Below, one piece after another: positions 54,138 to 62,654 of a DNA stretch of 62,967 nt. The notes beneath the pieces are model-generated. The model saw only the letters and a program-made list of their open reading frames with translations. It searched no databases and was not told the origin of the DNA. The position numbers and the translations under genes are program-made. Each line of letters starts with the position of its first letter. Position 1 is the stretch's first letter. Source of the stretch: Desulfobacteraceae bacterium (GTDB lineage: Bacteria > Desulfobacterota > Desulfobacteria > Desulfobacterales > SG8-13); assembly GCA_029287875.1 (NCBI GenBank), contig JARFQH010000087.1:1-62967 (forward strand), read 5' to 3'.

Positions 54138-54905
54138 TCATCCTTCTGAATGAACAAGCGGCGGGTTTTCTTCTTTTCGTGCCTGGTTCGAATAGTACTG
54201 GTGATATTCGAGAACTTTTTTGATGTAGATCTGGGTCGTACTGAAGGGCGGTATGCCATTATACTCCTGAACGCGCTGAATGCCGGCATTGTAGGCAGCC
54301 AGTGCCAGGCTGACATCTTGTTTGAAGAATTTCATGAGCTTTTTGAAATACCTGACGCCGGCGTTGATGTTTTGAACCGGATCGAAAATATCGTCGACGC
54401 CCATCGATTCGGCCGTGAGGGGCATCAGCTGCATCAGGCCGCTTGCACCCATCGGTGAGATGGCATGCGGGTCGTATCCGGATTCGGCGCGGATGATGGC
54501 CTTGATCATGGCCGTATCGACATTGTAACGGGCCGATGCCGCCGCGATAATGGTTTGAAAAGTTTGTTCGTGCTTGAACTTGGGAAGGTCCATCGGCGGC
54601 TTTTCAGGCGGCGGCCGCAATGTTGGACTCATTGCCTTGTCTGCCGATTGAAACGGTTGAAGAGAAAACCGCTGATTGATCTGCTGAATTTTCATCAGAA
54701 CCCGAAAGGGGTCGAATGAATTGAGTTCCTGCGGGAACAACGATGGTATGGGGGGATAGCGGAAGGAAGCGGCAACTCCCGGTAAAACGTTACGGTTCAT
54801 GACATCCATGGGCGGGAAGAACGCCACATAAAGGAGTGCCGCACCACAGATGAACCACATGGCCAGCATGTTGAGCGACCAGTTTTTACAGAACTCGGGT
54901 TTCAT
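54138..54905 (-). CDS. Membrane-anchored lytic transglycosylase (SLT domain)
   Basis: A 255-residue peptidoglycan lytic transglycosylase. One N-terminal helix (LNMLAMWFICGAALLYVAFF) anchors it; a proline-rich linker follows; the SLT domain is at about 115-235. The catalytic glutamate is in IRAESGYDPHAISPMGASGL, with GLMQLMP and YNAGIQRV as the other motifs. It probably remodels the cell wall or opens a path for an envelope machine; no secretion genes are adjacent. Confidence 0.92.
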   Translation of the reverse strand: MKPEFCKNWSLNMLAMWFICGAALLYVAFFPPMDVMNRNVLPGVAASFRYPPIPSLFPQELNSFDPFRVLMKIQQINQRFSLQPFQSADKAMSPTLRPPPEKPPMDLPKFKHEQTFQTIIAAASARYNVDTAMIKAIIRAESGYDPHAISPMGASGLMQLMPLTAESMGVDDIFDPVQNINAGVRYFKKLMKFFKQDVSLALAAYNAGIQRVQEYNGIPPFSTTQIYIKKVLEYHQYYSNQARKEENPPLVHSEG

Positions 54906-55215
54906 ATTTTTTATTGGTCTGCAAAAATTCGATGCACATTATACTCTCTGATAACCGTATTCGGCCCGATGGTCAACACCCAAAATCGATCTATCGTACA
55001 AAAACAGGACCTGGAGGCTTCGACCGAAATGATCATGTGGCCGCATTCCAATATATCGATATTAAAGCATAAAATGCAATAAACATGCAAAGACGACCAA
55101 TTTATGATTCGATGTAATATCAACCATTTAAGAAAATTGCCATTTTTCGTTTGCCCTGAATTAAGAAAACGGTGTTATATTGATCGGTACAGAAATCCAT
55201 GAACAGGACCACGAC
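54906..55215. other. Intergenic region between divergent envelope genes
   Basis: About 310 AT-rich bases. I see no protein-like frame and no RNA gene. A weak promoter for the downstream gene may lie at 55151-55180 (TTGCCC with TATATT after 19 bases). Confidence 0.35.
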
Positions 55216-55974
55216 ATGCCCCTGCTGCGACGCCACAGGAAAATTATTTTTATCTCCACTGCCGTTCTTTTGATTCTCTTGACAGCCGGTGCCTACCTGC
55301 TCCCGAAACTCACTCTGATCATTCCGATCAAGGTCGATTATTCGCGCGTTGGCGCTCCCAGGGTTTACCTTCTGCCGGTCGACCGGCTTATTGAGGTCTC
55401 TGAGAATAAACGGGTCGGCGGCGTTCGCCACGCCGGTGCTTGGTTCTCATTTGCGACACCGTTCGACCTTGAGAAAAACTATGATTCCGAACACGCTCAA
55501 GCCTTTTTGTTTGGCAATCGAAAGTCATTTGTCGTCTCCCCGCAGCTGGAAACGGAAAGGATCGTAAAGAAGCTGTTGGCAGGGGGAACCGCTGAAACCC
55601 GCAAGATGAAACGCCTGCTGGGAGAGGAAAACATCGCATCCGAGTATGCCGCCTTGGACCTGTGTCTGACAACAACACCGGAGCCCGTCGGGCTGTCTTC
55701 CTCAATAAGGGAACTGTCGCGAACCAGTCTTATGCTGATTCTCAAAAAAGCGTTCAGTGGGCTCGGCGATGTGATCTACCGGTTCAGTCTCGGAGAGTCG
55801 AAAGGGTTTCAGTTCGGCAATCCGGCCACGGCATCAGACGTCTATGTTTATTTATTCAGCCCTTCCGACCGTATGTTCCGCATGAAATTTACGTCGATGA
55901 CACAGGGGGTGATCGATTTTTTCCTCACCTCGATTGAATTTTCGGCACCGCCGAACCGCACCCAGACCGGTTGA
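55216..55974 (+). CDS. Hypothetical single-pass membrane protein
   Basis: A 252-residue protein I do not recognise. One transmembrane helix near the N-terminus (IIFISTAVLLILLTAGAYLL) after basic residues suggests an inner-membrane anchor with a periplasmic domain of about 215 residues. The start at 55216 has AGGA eight bases upstream; a TTG 36 bases earlier is possible. No cysteine pairs or known motifs stand out. Confidence 0.6.
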   Translation: MPLLRRHRKIIFISTAVLLILLTAGAYLLPKLTLIIPIKVDYSRVGAPRVYLLPVDRLIEVSENKRVGGVRHAGAWFSFATPFDLEKNYDSEHAQAFLFGNRKSFVVSPQLETERIVKKLLAGGTAETRKMKRLLGEENIASEYAALDLCLTTTPEPVGLSSSIRELSRTSLMLILKKAFSGLGDVIYRFSLGESKGFQFGNPATASDVYVYLFSPSDRMFRMKFTSMTQGVIDFFLTSIEFSAPPNRTQTG

Positions 55975-56025
55975 CCAAGTGCTGCCACGCGCCGGGAAAG
56001 CTAATAGCGCATCACAGGAGTGTAT

Positions 56026-56211
56026 ATGCAATATTTATTTCGTCAAAGATTGAAGAACAAGAGACCCTGCATCGGCACGATTGTCGGCGTCCCTTCGCCT
56101 GAAACCGCAGAGGTTCTGTCACTTGTTGGCTTTGATTGGATGGATGTCAAATCGGTCGACCCTATAGGCAGTTTACTTTTTAACGTACGGGAGATGAGAT
56201 GGAACTTTTAA
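56026..56211 (+). pseudogene. N-terminal scrap of an HpcH/HpaI-type aldolase
   Basis: A short frame with an intact ribosome-binding site (AGGAG) reading LFRQRLKNKRPCIGTIVGVP then PETAEVLSLVGFDWMDV, which matches the first ~45 residues of HpcH/HpaI 2-oxo-acid aldolases. The expected next segment (IDMEHGP) is absent and the frame ends after 61 codons, overlapping the dehydrogenase start by 13 bases. The deletion has placed the aldolase leader directly before the dehydrogenase gene. Confidence 0.6.
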
Positions 56212-56933
56212 ACGGCAAGGTTGCCGTAGTTACCGGTGCCAGCAAGGGCATAGGGCGGGCGACGGCACTCCGGCTGGCACGCGAAGGTGTCGCCCTGGTT
56301 GCCGGTGCCACCGGTTTGGAACGATTGGAGACAATGAGGGAGGAAGCCGAAAGCCTGGGAGCAGCAATCCTCGTGCAGGCATGCGTCGTCACCCGCCTGT
56401 CGGATTGCGAAGAGTTGGTCAAATCTGCCGTGAAACAGTTCGGGGGAGTCGATATTTTGATCAACAATGCCGGCATCGGGTACTCGGGACGTGTGGTTGA
56501 CTCTAATCCACGGGAGGCGGACCGAATGGTGAGGGTCAATGTTCTGGGCGTCTATTACATGGCCCGTTCGGTTCTACCAGTCATGATAGACCGGAAAAAA
56601 GGCGACATCGTGAACATCGCCTCAGTCGCCGGTTTGAAATATTCACCCAATTTTGCCCTTTACTCGGCTACCAAATTTGCCGTGCGGGCCTTTTCGGAAG
56701 GGTTGCGCAATGAGGTGCAGGCACACAATATACGCGTGGCCACCGTGAACCCCGGCATGGTCGCTACCCATTTTTTCGATGCGTTCTCCGCAGAAGGTGT
56801 TGTCCTGCCGACAGATAAGGGCGATCTGCTAAAACCGGAGGACATCGCCGACGCCATTCACTTCGCCCTGACGCGGCCGCGCTCCGTGGCTCTAAATGAG
56901 GTAACGATACGGCCTTACTGGCAGGAGCGATGA
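56199..56933 (+). CDS. Short-chain dehydrogenase/reductase (FabG-like)
   Basis: A 244-residue classical SDR: the cofactor motif VTGASKGIGRATAL, the NNAG segment LINNAGIGYSGR, and the catalytic triad in IASVAGL (Ser) and YSATKFA (Tyr, Lys). An arginine-type NADP preference is possible but not certain. GGGAGATGAG overlaps the aldolase scrap and supplies the ribosome-binding site. Substrate unknown; no fatty-acid genes are nearby. Confidence 0.85.
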   Translation: MELLNGKVAVVTGASKGIGRATALRLAREGVALVAGATGLERLETMREEAESLGAAILVQACVVTRLSDCEELVKSAVKQFGGVDILINNAGIGYSGRVVDSNPREADRMVRVNVLGVYYMARSVLPVMIDRKKGDIVNIASVAGLKYSPNFALYSATKFAVRAFSEGLRNEVQAHNIRVATVNPGMVATHFFDAFSAEGVVLPTDKGDLLKPEDIADAIHFALTRPRSVALNEVTIRPYWQER

Positions 56934-57004
56934 TGAGATAGCGACGGTTGAGAAGATGGCGGCTGCCGGTTTTAGAACCAAGGTATATGAAAGATATTTT
57001 TACA

Positions 57005-57511
57005 TCAAATTACATTTCCGAGCAAACACCTGAGATAAGATTCCTTGAGGGGGCCATCGGGGATTTCCTGCAAGCGCCGGTGGCAATTAGGACACAAAAA
57101 AAGGGGGCCGTCCATTTTGCGGATGTCACAACTGATGATCTCTGCCTCGCAGGCGTCACAGCGGCAAAAAATTTTCTGAATCTCGGAGCTTTCCATAGAG
57201 CGGCACCAGCCGTCGAGTTGAACACCGATACCAAAAGCAGGTTGCGGGGTCGTCGGCAGGGGAATGCACCTCTTGACCGTTGCATTGCAGAGCTTGAAAT
57301 CCGGCGGGCAGGTCAACGCCTCCGAATTCTTCTCGATAAGGACTCGGCAGGCATTGCCGTCCTTTATCGCGTTGCCGCCGACGAAATACAAACCGTCGAT
57401 GCTGCTGTTGTGTATGGTGGCAGGGTAAAACTGCTCCTTGCGGCCGATACAGTACATCACCGGCATTTCACAGGTGGTGCGAGGCCATCTTCTCCGGTCG
57501 GTCGGGTTCAT
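57005..57511 (-). CDS. PilZ-domain protein with C-terminal zinc ribbon
   Basis: A 168-residue protein. The N-terminal RRRWPRTTCEMPV and NSSIDGLYF are the two halves of the PilZ c-di-GMP-binding signature (RxxxR and [DN]xSxxG). After the PilZ barrel (~1-108) come two cysteine pairs, CRCDAC and CPNC, that could bind zinc. The combination suggests a c-di-GMP receptor that contacts protein or nucleic acid through the ribbon. Confidence 0.78.
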   Translation of the reverse strand: MNPTDRRRWPRTTCEMPVMYCIGRKEQFYPATIHNSSIDGLYFVGGNAIKDGNACRVLIEKNSEALTCPPDFKLCNATVKRCIPLPTTPQPAFGIGVQLDGWCRSMESSEIQKIFCRCDACEAEIISCDIRKMDGPLFLCPNCHRRLQEIPDGPLKESYLRCLLGNVI

Positions 57512-57983
57512 CTTCTCATACCCTTATTGTGAAGGCTGTCATGCTGACGTCTGGCCTTTGCCGGGATTGGCGACTGATGGCCCGCGAGCGCCGTGTCTCC
57601 TGCTGGTTTCAGTCGTCACCCAAATGCTTTCCATGTTGTTGAATTGCGAATCAATTGTTAAGTTCCTTAAAATTATAATTAAAATTAGCTATAGTCAATA
57701 CTTTTTCATCCTGCTGAGGTCACGCTTTTCTGTCAGCAGTTGCAGACCACGGCCATTAACGTCCTTTTTACACTGTGTTACATATGAATTACTTTAACAA
57801 GCCTGTCTATAGGGGAAGAGCTTCAATTTATTTGGGGGAATACCATAATATGGGGATTTTTTCCCGGACGTGCAGGCGGCAGTGCCGTCATGCAGGAGGA
57901 TAAAAAGAAAAATCCGAGCTACGCGCGTGCTTAGGTCGTGTGCGACATACCTTTCAGAATCTGACCACGCTTTTTGTCGTTGT
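57512..57983. other. Intergenic region upstream of the PilZ gene
   Basis: About 470 bases, AT-rich in the middle (57640-57720). No convincing gene, terminator or known riboswitch was seen. A small ccataatatgg palindrome lies near 57843. It lies between the PilZ gene and the 3' end of the arginine deiminase-family gene, both on the minus strand. Confidence 0.4.
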
Positions 57984-58943
57984 TCAGATCGATGTCGGTT
58001 CGCGTTCGATAATCCCCGTCAGGCAGCCGACCGCGCCGGCAGCCTTGGCCAGTTCGCCGACCTCGATCGTCAGACAGCAGATACCGAGGTCCTCATAAAA
58101 GGCCTGGGTGTTGGGGTTCCCGGCCGGCATGAGGATTTTTCGCGGGCCGATGGTGACAAAGTTCAATGCAAATCCCCGAATCGCTTCGACCTCATCCGGA
58201 ATGAAATGAACGGTGTAGCCATGGTTGCGCAAAGCCTCCACCGCAACGTGGGACAGCTGGCGCGGCCAGGCGAGGGCCAGGCTGCGGTCGACCAACCGCA
58301 GCATTCCCATCAAATGCATGGTGCCGAACGGCAGGTCGACCTGGATGACCCGAACATTCATCTCCAGCAGCAGCGCGGTCACTTGGGATGCCCCTTCGGC
58401 GTTGGTGCGGAGCCCTCTGCCTAACATAACAGTTGACGGATCGATCCAGGCGGCATCGGCACCTTCGAAGGTTCCCCGACCCCGAACGGACTTCAGTATC
58501 GGCACACCCAGTTCGGCCAGTCGCCGGGCGACCCAGCGTTCTTCACCCGCCCGGACCGTTGACGCCGGCCGAGCCAGGACGGCGCCCTCCGGTGTCATGA
58601 ACATCAAATCGGAAACAAACATCTGGTTTGGTAAACTGGCCACTCCAGGCTCGACATAAAAGACCTTGATGCCGGCCTGGATGTACGCCTGAGCGAGCGT
58701 CTCGTGCTGACGACAGGATTTTTCCACATCCAGTCGAGCGAGCATCTGGACCGTGTCCGGGTTTTGCGTGGTTCGAAGTTCCGGACCCGGCCGGTGAAGA
58801 AGGACCGCTTTCAGTGCGGCCCATTCGTTTGACTGACCGTAATGGCCCCAGATGCGACCGGCTTCTTCTCGCAATGAACTTCTTCGCGGAGACCAACCGC
58901 GGCCGCCGTAAGCCGACGTGTTGTGCAGGAAATCTAAATTCAC
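57984..58943 (-). CDS. Arginine deiminase/dihydrolase-family enzyme (amidinotransferase fold)
   Basis: A 319-residue member of the guanidine-modifying superfamily. Candidate active-site residues are N106/D112 (LPNQMFVSD), E160 and D163 (FEGAD), H210 (GTMHLMG) and the nucleophile C307 (GAVGCLTGI). This arrangement fits arginine deiminase, dimethylargininase, or the arginine dihydrolase half of cyanobacterial ArgZ/AgrE; the first is longer (~410) and lacks support here. The presence of a TIGR00300 ornithine cyclodeaminase-type gene and carbamate kinase in the window makes arginine the likely substrate. Start GTG with GAGG upstream. Confidence 0.78.
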   Translation of the reverse strand: MNLDFLHNTSAYGGRGWSPRRSSLREEAGRIWGHYGQSNEWAALKAVLLHRPGPELRTTQNPDTVQMLARLDVEKSCRQHETLAQAYIQAGIKVFYVEPGVASLPNQMFVSDLMFMTPEGAVLARPASTVRAGEERWVARRLAELGVPILKSVRGRGTFEGADAAWIDPSTVMLGRGLRTNAEGASQVTALLLEMNVRVIQVDLPFGTMHLMGMLRLVDRSLALAWPRQLSHVAVEALRNHGYTVHFIPDEVEAIRGFALNFVTIGPRKILMPAGNPNTQAFYEDLGICCLTIEVGELAKAAGAVGCLTGIIEREPTSI

Positions 58944-59215
58944 CGACCCACCTCGATTTCTTTATATGGATTACAGCCCATGATCCACCTGCCGGACTGC
59001 CAGCCGAACCATTAGATCATCTAAACGGAATATTCAAGCCTATATGTCGTCATTGCGGTTTCGTCCCAATAAGGGCAAAAATTGACATTTCCGGCCGATA
59101 CAGTACAATTAACAATCATCGCTACTCTGCCCGATCAGCGGCGGTCGATTTGCCGGCGAACGTGTCGAGGTTGAGACCGCGAGTCACCGTAATCACTGAA
59201 TGAACAGGAGGGAAA

Positions 59216-59779
59216 ATGAAGCTATCGGCTATCGCAGCGATTGCAGTCATCGGTTTAGGTCTCGTTGGATTCAGCGGGTGTGCCCCCCGTACCCAAGTTG
59301 CGTTAAAATACCAACCGGCGCTCATCAAACAATTTCCCTGCCGCAAGAGCGTTTCAATCGTCACTTTTAAAGACGCTCGCAATAAAACTACAATCGGTGA
59401 AACGCAAAAGGGCGAGCCGATTTATGCGACCACCTCCGTCTCCGAATGGATATCCAGGGCACTCTACGATGAACTCAGGCGTGCCGGATGTCGGGTCGAA
59501 TATCACGACGCGGCTTATGCTTTCGATACCGATGTCACGCTCACTGGCGAAATCAAGGCCCTCAACCTAATTCAGATGACGTACACTGAATACGATTCCG
59601 ACATGCGCGTAAACATTATCCTCGAGAAGCACGGCCAACGGGAATTCAGCAAGGAGTATTACAGCACCTTCACGAAGAAGACGCTCCCATCTTCCGGTGT
59701 GTCCGAGGAGGTTCTCACCGAACTGCTGCAGGGAATGGTTCAGGAAATCGTACCGGACCTGCGCAGCCGTCTCGAGTGA
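59216..59779 (+). CDS. YajG-like outer-membrane lipoprotein
   Basis: A 187-residue lipoprotein: signal peptide AAIAVIGLGLVGFSGC with the acylated cysteine at C22, then a domain similar to YajG-type or DUF4136-like lipoproteins (VSIVTFKDARNKTTIG; ALYDELRRAGCRVEY). AGGAGGG precedes the ATG. No function is established. It stands alone, followed by small membrane-protein frames. Confidence 0.75.
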   Translation: MKLSAIAAIAVIGLGLVGFSGCAPRTQVALKYQPALIKQFPCRKSVSIVTFKDARNKTTIGETQKGEPIYATTSVSEWISRALYDELRRAGCRVEYHDAAYAFDTDVTLTGEIKALNLIQMTYTEYDSDMRVNIILEKHGQREFSKEYYSTFTKKTLPSSGVSEEVLTELLQGMVQEIVPDLRSRLE

Positions 59780-59828
59780 AAAAGACTAAACTTCTTGTTC
59801 CCTTGATGCCGAAAATAAAACCTGTCAT

Positions 59829-60233
59829 TTGAAAGGACTTCTCGGCGTGGCCATTCAACAAAAGCGCGGTCCGGCAACAATCATCGGTGTCATGCAGCAG
59901 AAGGTGTTCGGACTACCAGTCGATCTTGCAGTCATTTTCAGCAACTATAAGAATGCCTACAAGAAGAGAATTGAAAAACGTCAGCGCTGGTTCATTGTTA
60001 GACTATCGTTCTTAAAGCCTTTCCTCGATTTGGACGAAAAAATCCTGCAGGTTACCACCGGGCACTCGCCCACAACCATTTTCGAGAAAATGGGCCTCGG
60101 TTGGCTTTTCGTTTATCTAAAACGATCGCTGCTGGTGTTTACCGACCGGCGTATCTTTCATGCAGCCTTTTCTTGGTGCCATGTCGGCCATCTTAGAAAT
60201 CTCCTTACTGGCTGTGGTCGGCACCGCCTATAG
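59829..60233 (+). pseudogene. Truncated or frameshifted conserved protein
   Basis: A 134-codon frame starting at TTG (59829) or, more likely, GTG (59847). Up to about codon 113 the product looks like a conserved cytoplasmic/membrane-associated protein (DEKILQVTTGHSPTTIF...SLLVFTDRRIFH), where a PH-like domain usually continues. The last 20 codons are unlike protein and overlap the next frame, so the gene appears cut short. Identification is tentative. Confidence 0.45.
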
Positions 60234-60396
60234 CAACCTGGTCCACGGCGAAAAATCGTTCTTGTTGGCCGGTGCCGTAACCCTTTTTATTCTCGAAAAA
60301 ATAGCCGTTGCCGTTCATGCCGGTGTTTTCATTAGAGAGTTTGTACTTCGCCAGAAAAAGTCAGACTTTCAATCAGTTAGCGATCAGGCCGGCTAA
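60160..60396 (+). CDS. Small two-helix membrane protein
   Basis: A 78-residue frame, start ATG 60160 or 60178 (MSAILEIS). Two hydrophobic helices, ILEISLLAVVGTAYSNLV and FLLAGAVTLFILEKIAVAV, precede a charged tail. It may be an independent small protein or the C-terminal part of the preceding frameshifted gene. Function unknown. Confidence 0.45.
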   Translation: MQPFLGAMSAILEISLLAVVGTAYSNLVHGEKSFLLAGAVTLFILEKIAVAVHAGVFIREFVLRQKKSDFQSVSDQAG

Positions 60397-60486
60397 TAAG
60401 ATCGTTCCAGGCGCTTGGCGTTCGGTGCGTTGCGATCGGTGATGCCGACCGATGCCGAAGCCCCCAGAAACCCTTTCGAAACCGCT

Positions 60487-61536
60487 CTACCGGTTCCAGG
60501 AAAAAAGCCACGCGCCAATCGCCAGGAAGGCAAGGGTCATCAAAGCCAGAACGGCCAGCTCAGGGCCCACGTCGATCAGCCCGGCGCCATCGTTCATGAT
60601 CTTTCTGACGGCCTTCAGGAGGTGGGTAAGGGGAAAAATATTTGCAAAGCTTTTGACCCAGTACGGCGCTCCTTCTATCGAGAACCAGACCTCGGACAGA
60701 AACATCATCGGCCAGGCGATGAAGTTCAATAATCCGGTGGCAAATTCCTCGCTGGTTCCCCGCGATGCGATCACCAACCCGAGTGCGGTCAAACTGAGGC
60801 TGCCGACGAAAAAAACGACCGCCAGATCCACATATGAGCCTTCAACGTGAAATGAAAAGATCAAATCGCAACCGATCCAAACCACCGCAAGGGTGAACAT
60901 CAGCAGAAAGATGCGCGAGAGCATCTGGGCGCTCAGATATTCGAAGGCCGTCAGCGGTGTCGCCTTCAAGCGCTTCAGTACGCCGTTTTTGCGGTAGCGG
61001 ACGACCACGTAACCCACCCCCCACAGTGCGCTGAACATCATGTTCATGGTCAGAATACCCGGAAAAAACCAGTCGACATAACGGATCTGCCGTCCGCTGA
61101 TTTCATTCTTTTGGGCCGGCAGACTCTGGCCCGGCGGGAGCAGGCTGCTGCGGAAGATTTTTTCCACGATATAGCCCTTGGGAGATGTATTGTTGAGCCA
61201 GTACGGGTAGGGTGGCGGACCGGCCTTTATCAGGAAATCGATTCTGTAGTGTTTGAGCTTGTCGAAGGCCTCGTCGGCGGTTTTGAACCCGACGAACTGG
61301 ATGTATTGTGTCCGACGAAACTGTTCGGGAATGTCCAAAGATGCCGGAACCGCGTTTTCGGTTTCAACGGGAAAGACGCCGACCTTGTATTCGGCATAGC
61401 GGTCGCCGCCGAAAATCAGGCCGAATCCGCCAATGATCAGGAACGGGAACAGGAAGTTCCAGCCGAAGGCGGCCCGATCACGTAAAAATTCACGATTTCT
61501 GGCGACAAAAAGCGTCCAGAGCCTGTTAAACTGCAT
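60487..61536 (-). CDS. ABC-2 type exporter permease
   Basis: A 349-residue permease. One N-terminal helix (WNFLFPFLIIGGFGLIFGG) precedes an extracytoplasmic loop of about 150 residues, then five more helices including MNMMFSALWGVGYVVVRY and FIAWPMMFLSEVWF, the ABC2_membrane signature region. Its start lies two bases after the stop of the ATPase gene, so they form one exporter, probably for a drug, lipid or antibiotic-like molecule. Confidence 0.9.
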   Translation of the reverse strand: MQFNRLWTLFVARNREFLRDRAAFGWNFLFPFLIIGGFGLIFGGDRYAEYKVGVFPVETENAVPASLDIPEQFRRTQYIQFVGFKTADEAFDKLKHYRIDFLIKAGPPPYPYWLNNTSPKGYIVEKIFRSSLLPPGQSLPAQKNEISGRQIRYVDWFFPGILTMNMMFSALWGVGYVVVRYRKNGVLKRLKATPLTAFEYLSAQMLSRIFLLMFTLAVVWIGCDLIFSFHVEGSYVDLAVVFFVGSLSLTALGLVIASRGTSEEFATGLLNFIAWPMMFLSEVWFSIEGAPYWVKSFANIFPLTHLLKAVRKIMNDGAGLIDVGPELAVLALMTLAFLAIGAWLFSWNR

Positions 61537-61538
61537 GA

Positions 61539-62420
61539 CTATTCTCTCAGCTGACGTCCGGTCAATGTGAGGAAGACATCTTCGAGGTTCGGTGACCGCA
61601 CCGCCATGTCCTTCAGGTTGACATTCTTGGCGACGAGTTCCGCCACAAAGCCGTTGAGATCATCGGTCATCATCTCGATTCTGTCCTGAACAACTTGGAA
61701 GGGAACGGAAAGCGGCGGCAGTGACGGATTAAAACTCGTCGCCGGCAGCTCTACGGTGACACCGCCACAGTGGCGTTTGATCAGCTCCGCGGGAGATCCC
61801 CGGGCGATGATGCGGCCGTAATCCATAATGGCAATCTCGTCACACAAAGCCTGTGCTTCTTCCATGTTGTGGGTGGTCAGAACAATGGTTCGGCCGCCAG
61901 CCTTGATTTTCTGAACGACCTCCCAGAGATTGCGGCGCGCTTGGGGATCGAGACCGGTGGACGGTTCGTCGAGAAAAACCAGTTCGGGTTTGTTGACCAG
62001 TGCCAGAGCCAGCATAAAGCGCTGCCGCTGCCCGCCGGATATGCGGTCGTTGTATTGGTTCAGAAAGTCCTGCAGGTGACACATGGCGATCAGTTCCTGC
62101 AGATCGGCTGTTTTCGTATAAAGGTTTTGAAAAGTGGCCAGGGTTTCATGGACCGTCAGAAACGACAGCAGGGCGGTTTGCTGAAACAAAATTCCCACCT
62201 CTGCCCGAAACGTATCGGTCCGCGGTCGGCCCTTGTAGAGGATTTCGCCTTTCGTCGGAGCGATGATGTCCTCGATGACCTCTATGGTCGTCGTTTTGCC
62301 GGCACCGTTCGGACCCAACAAGCCGAAACAGGTTCCCTGCGGAATGGCAAAGGATACGCCCCTGACTGCCTCCGTACGGCCGTACTTCTTAATCAGGTTT
62401 TTTACTTCGAGAAGAGCCAT
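61539..62420 (-). CDS. ABC exporter ATPase (DrrA/CcmA-like)
   Basis: A 293-residue nucleotide-binding protein with Walker A LLGPNGAGKTT, signature ISGGQRQRF, Walker B LVFLDEPSTGLDP and H-loop LTTHNMEEA, all canonical. The ~80-residue C-terminal extension is of the DrrA type. It pairs with the downstream permease. The gene is divergent from mobB. Confidence 0.93.
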   Translation of the reverse strand: MALLEVKNLIKKYGRTEAVRGVSFAIPQGTCFGLLGPNGAGKTTTIEVIEDIIAPTKGEILYKGRPRTDTFRAEVGILFQQTALLSFLTVHETLATFQNLYTKTADLQELIAMCHLQDFLNQYNDRISGGQRQRFMLALALVNKPELVFLDEPSTGLDPQARRNLWEVVQKIKAGGRTIVLTTHNMEEAQALCDEIAIMDYGRIIARGSPAELIKRHCGGVTVELPATSFNPSLPPLSVPFQVVQDRIEMMTDDLNGFVAELVAKNVNLKDMAVRSPNLEDVFLTLTGRQLRE

Positions 62421-62513
62421 CGATTATCACTTACAGGCTGTCGCTTTAGCACAAAACGGTCTAAATTTTAGCTACTATAACCATTCAAGCGAGGTTATCA
62501 ATCGGCATTTGGC

Positions 62514-62596
62514 TTGACAACAGTGACCACGGGGGTTAATTTCCCCTCGTTTCGCCGGCCCCCGTCGGCAGGGGTGCCGATCGCTGCGAACCGGCG
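62514..62596 (+). promoter_or_regulatory. Promoter and structured leader upstream of mobB
   Basis: TTGACA (62514-62519), 17 bases, TAATTT (62537-62542) form a good promoter. The transcript would then contain a stem cgccgg/ccggcg (62553-62558 with 62591-62596) enclosing a cccc/gggg stem (62560-62563 with 62571-62574). This could be a molybdenum-cofactor-type leader, but no riboswitch consensus was recognised. Confidence 0.45.
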
Positions 62597-62654
62597 AGGA
62601 ATGATTTTCACTGCGAAGCTATTTCGGGTGCACATGCAGTTATCTGGAGGAAGG

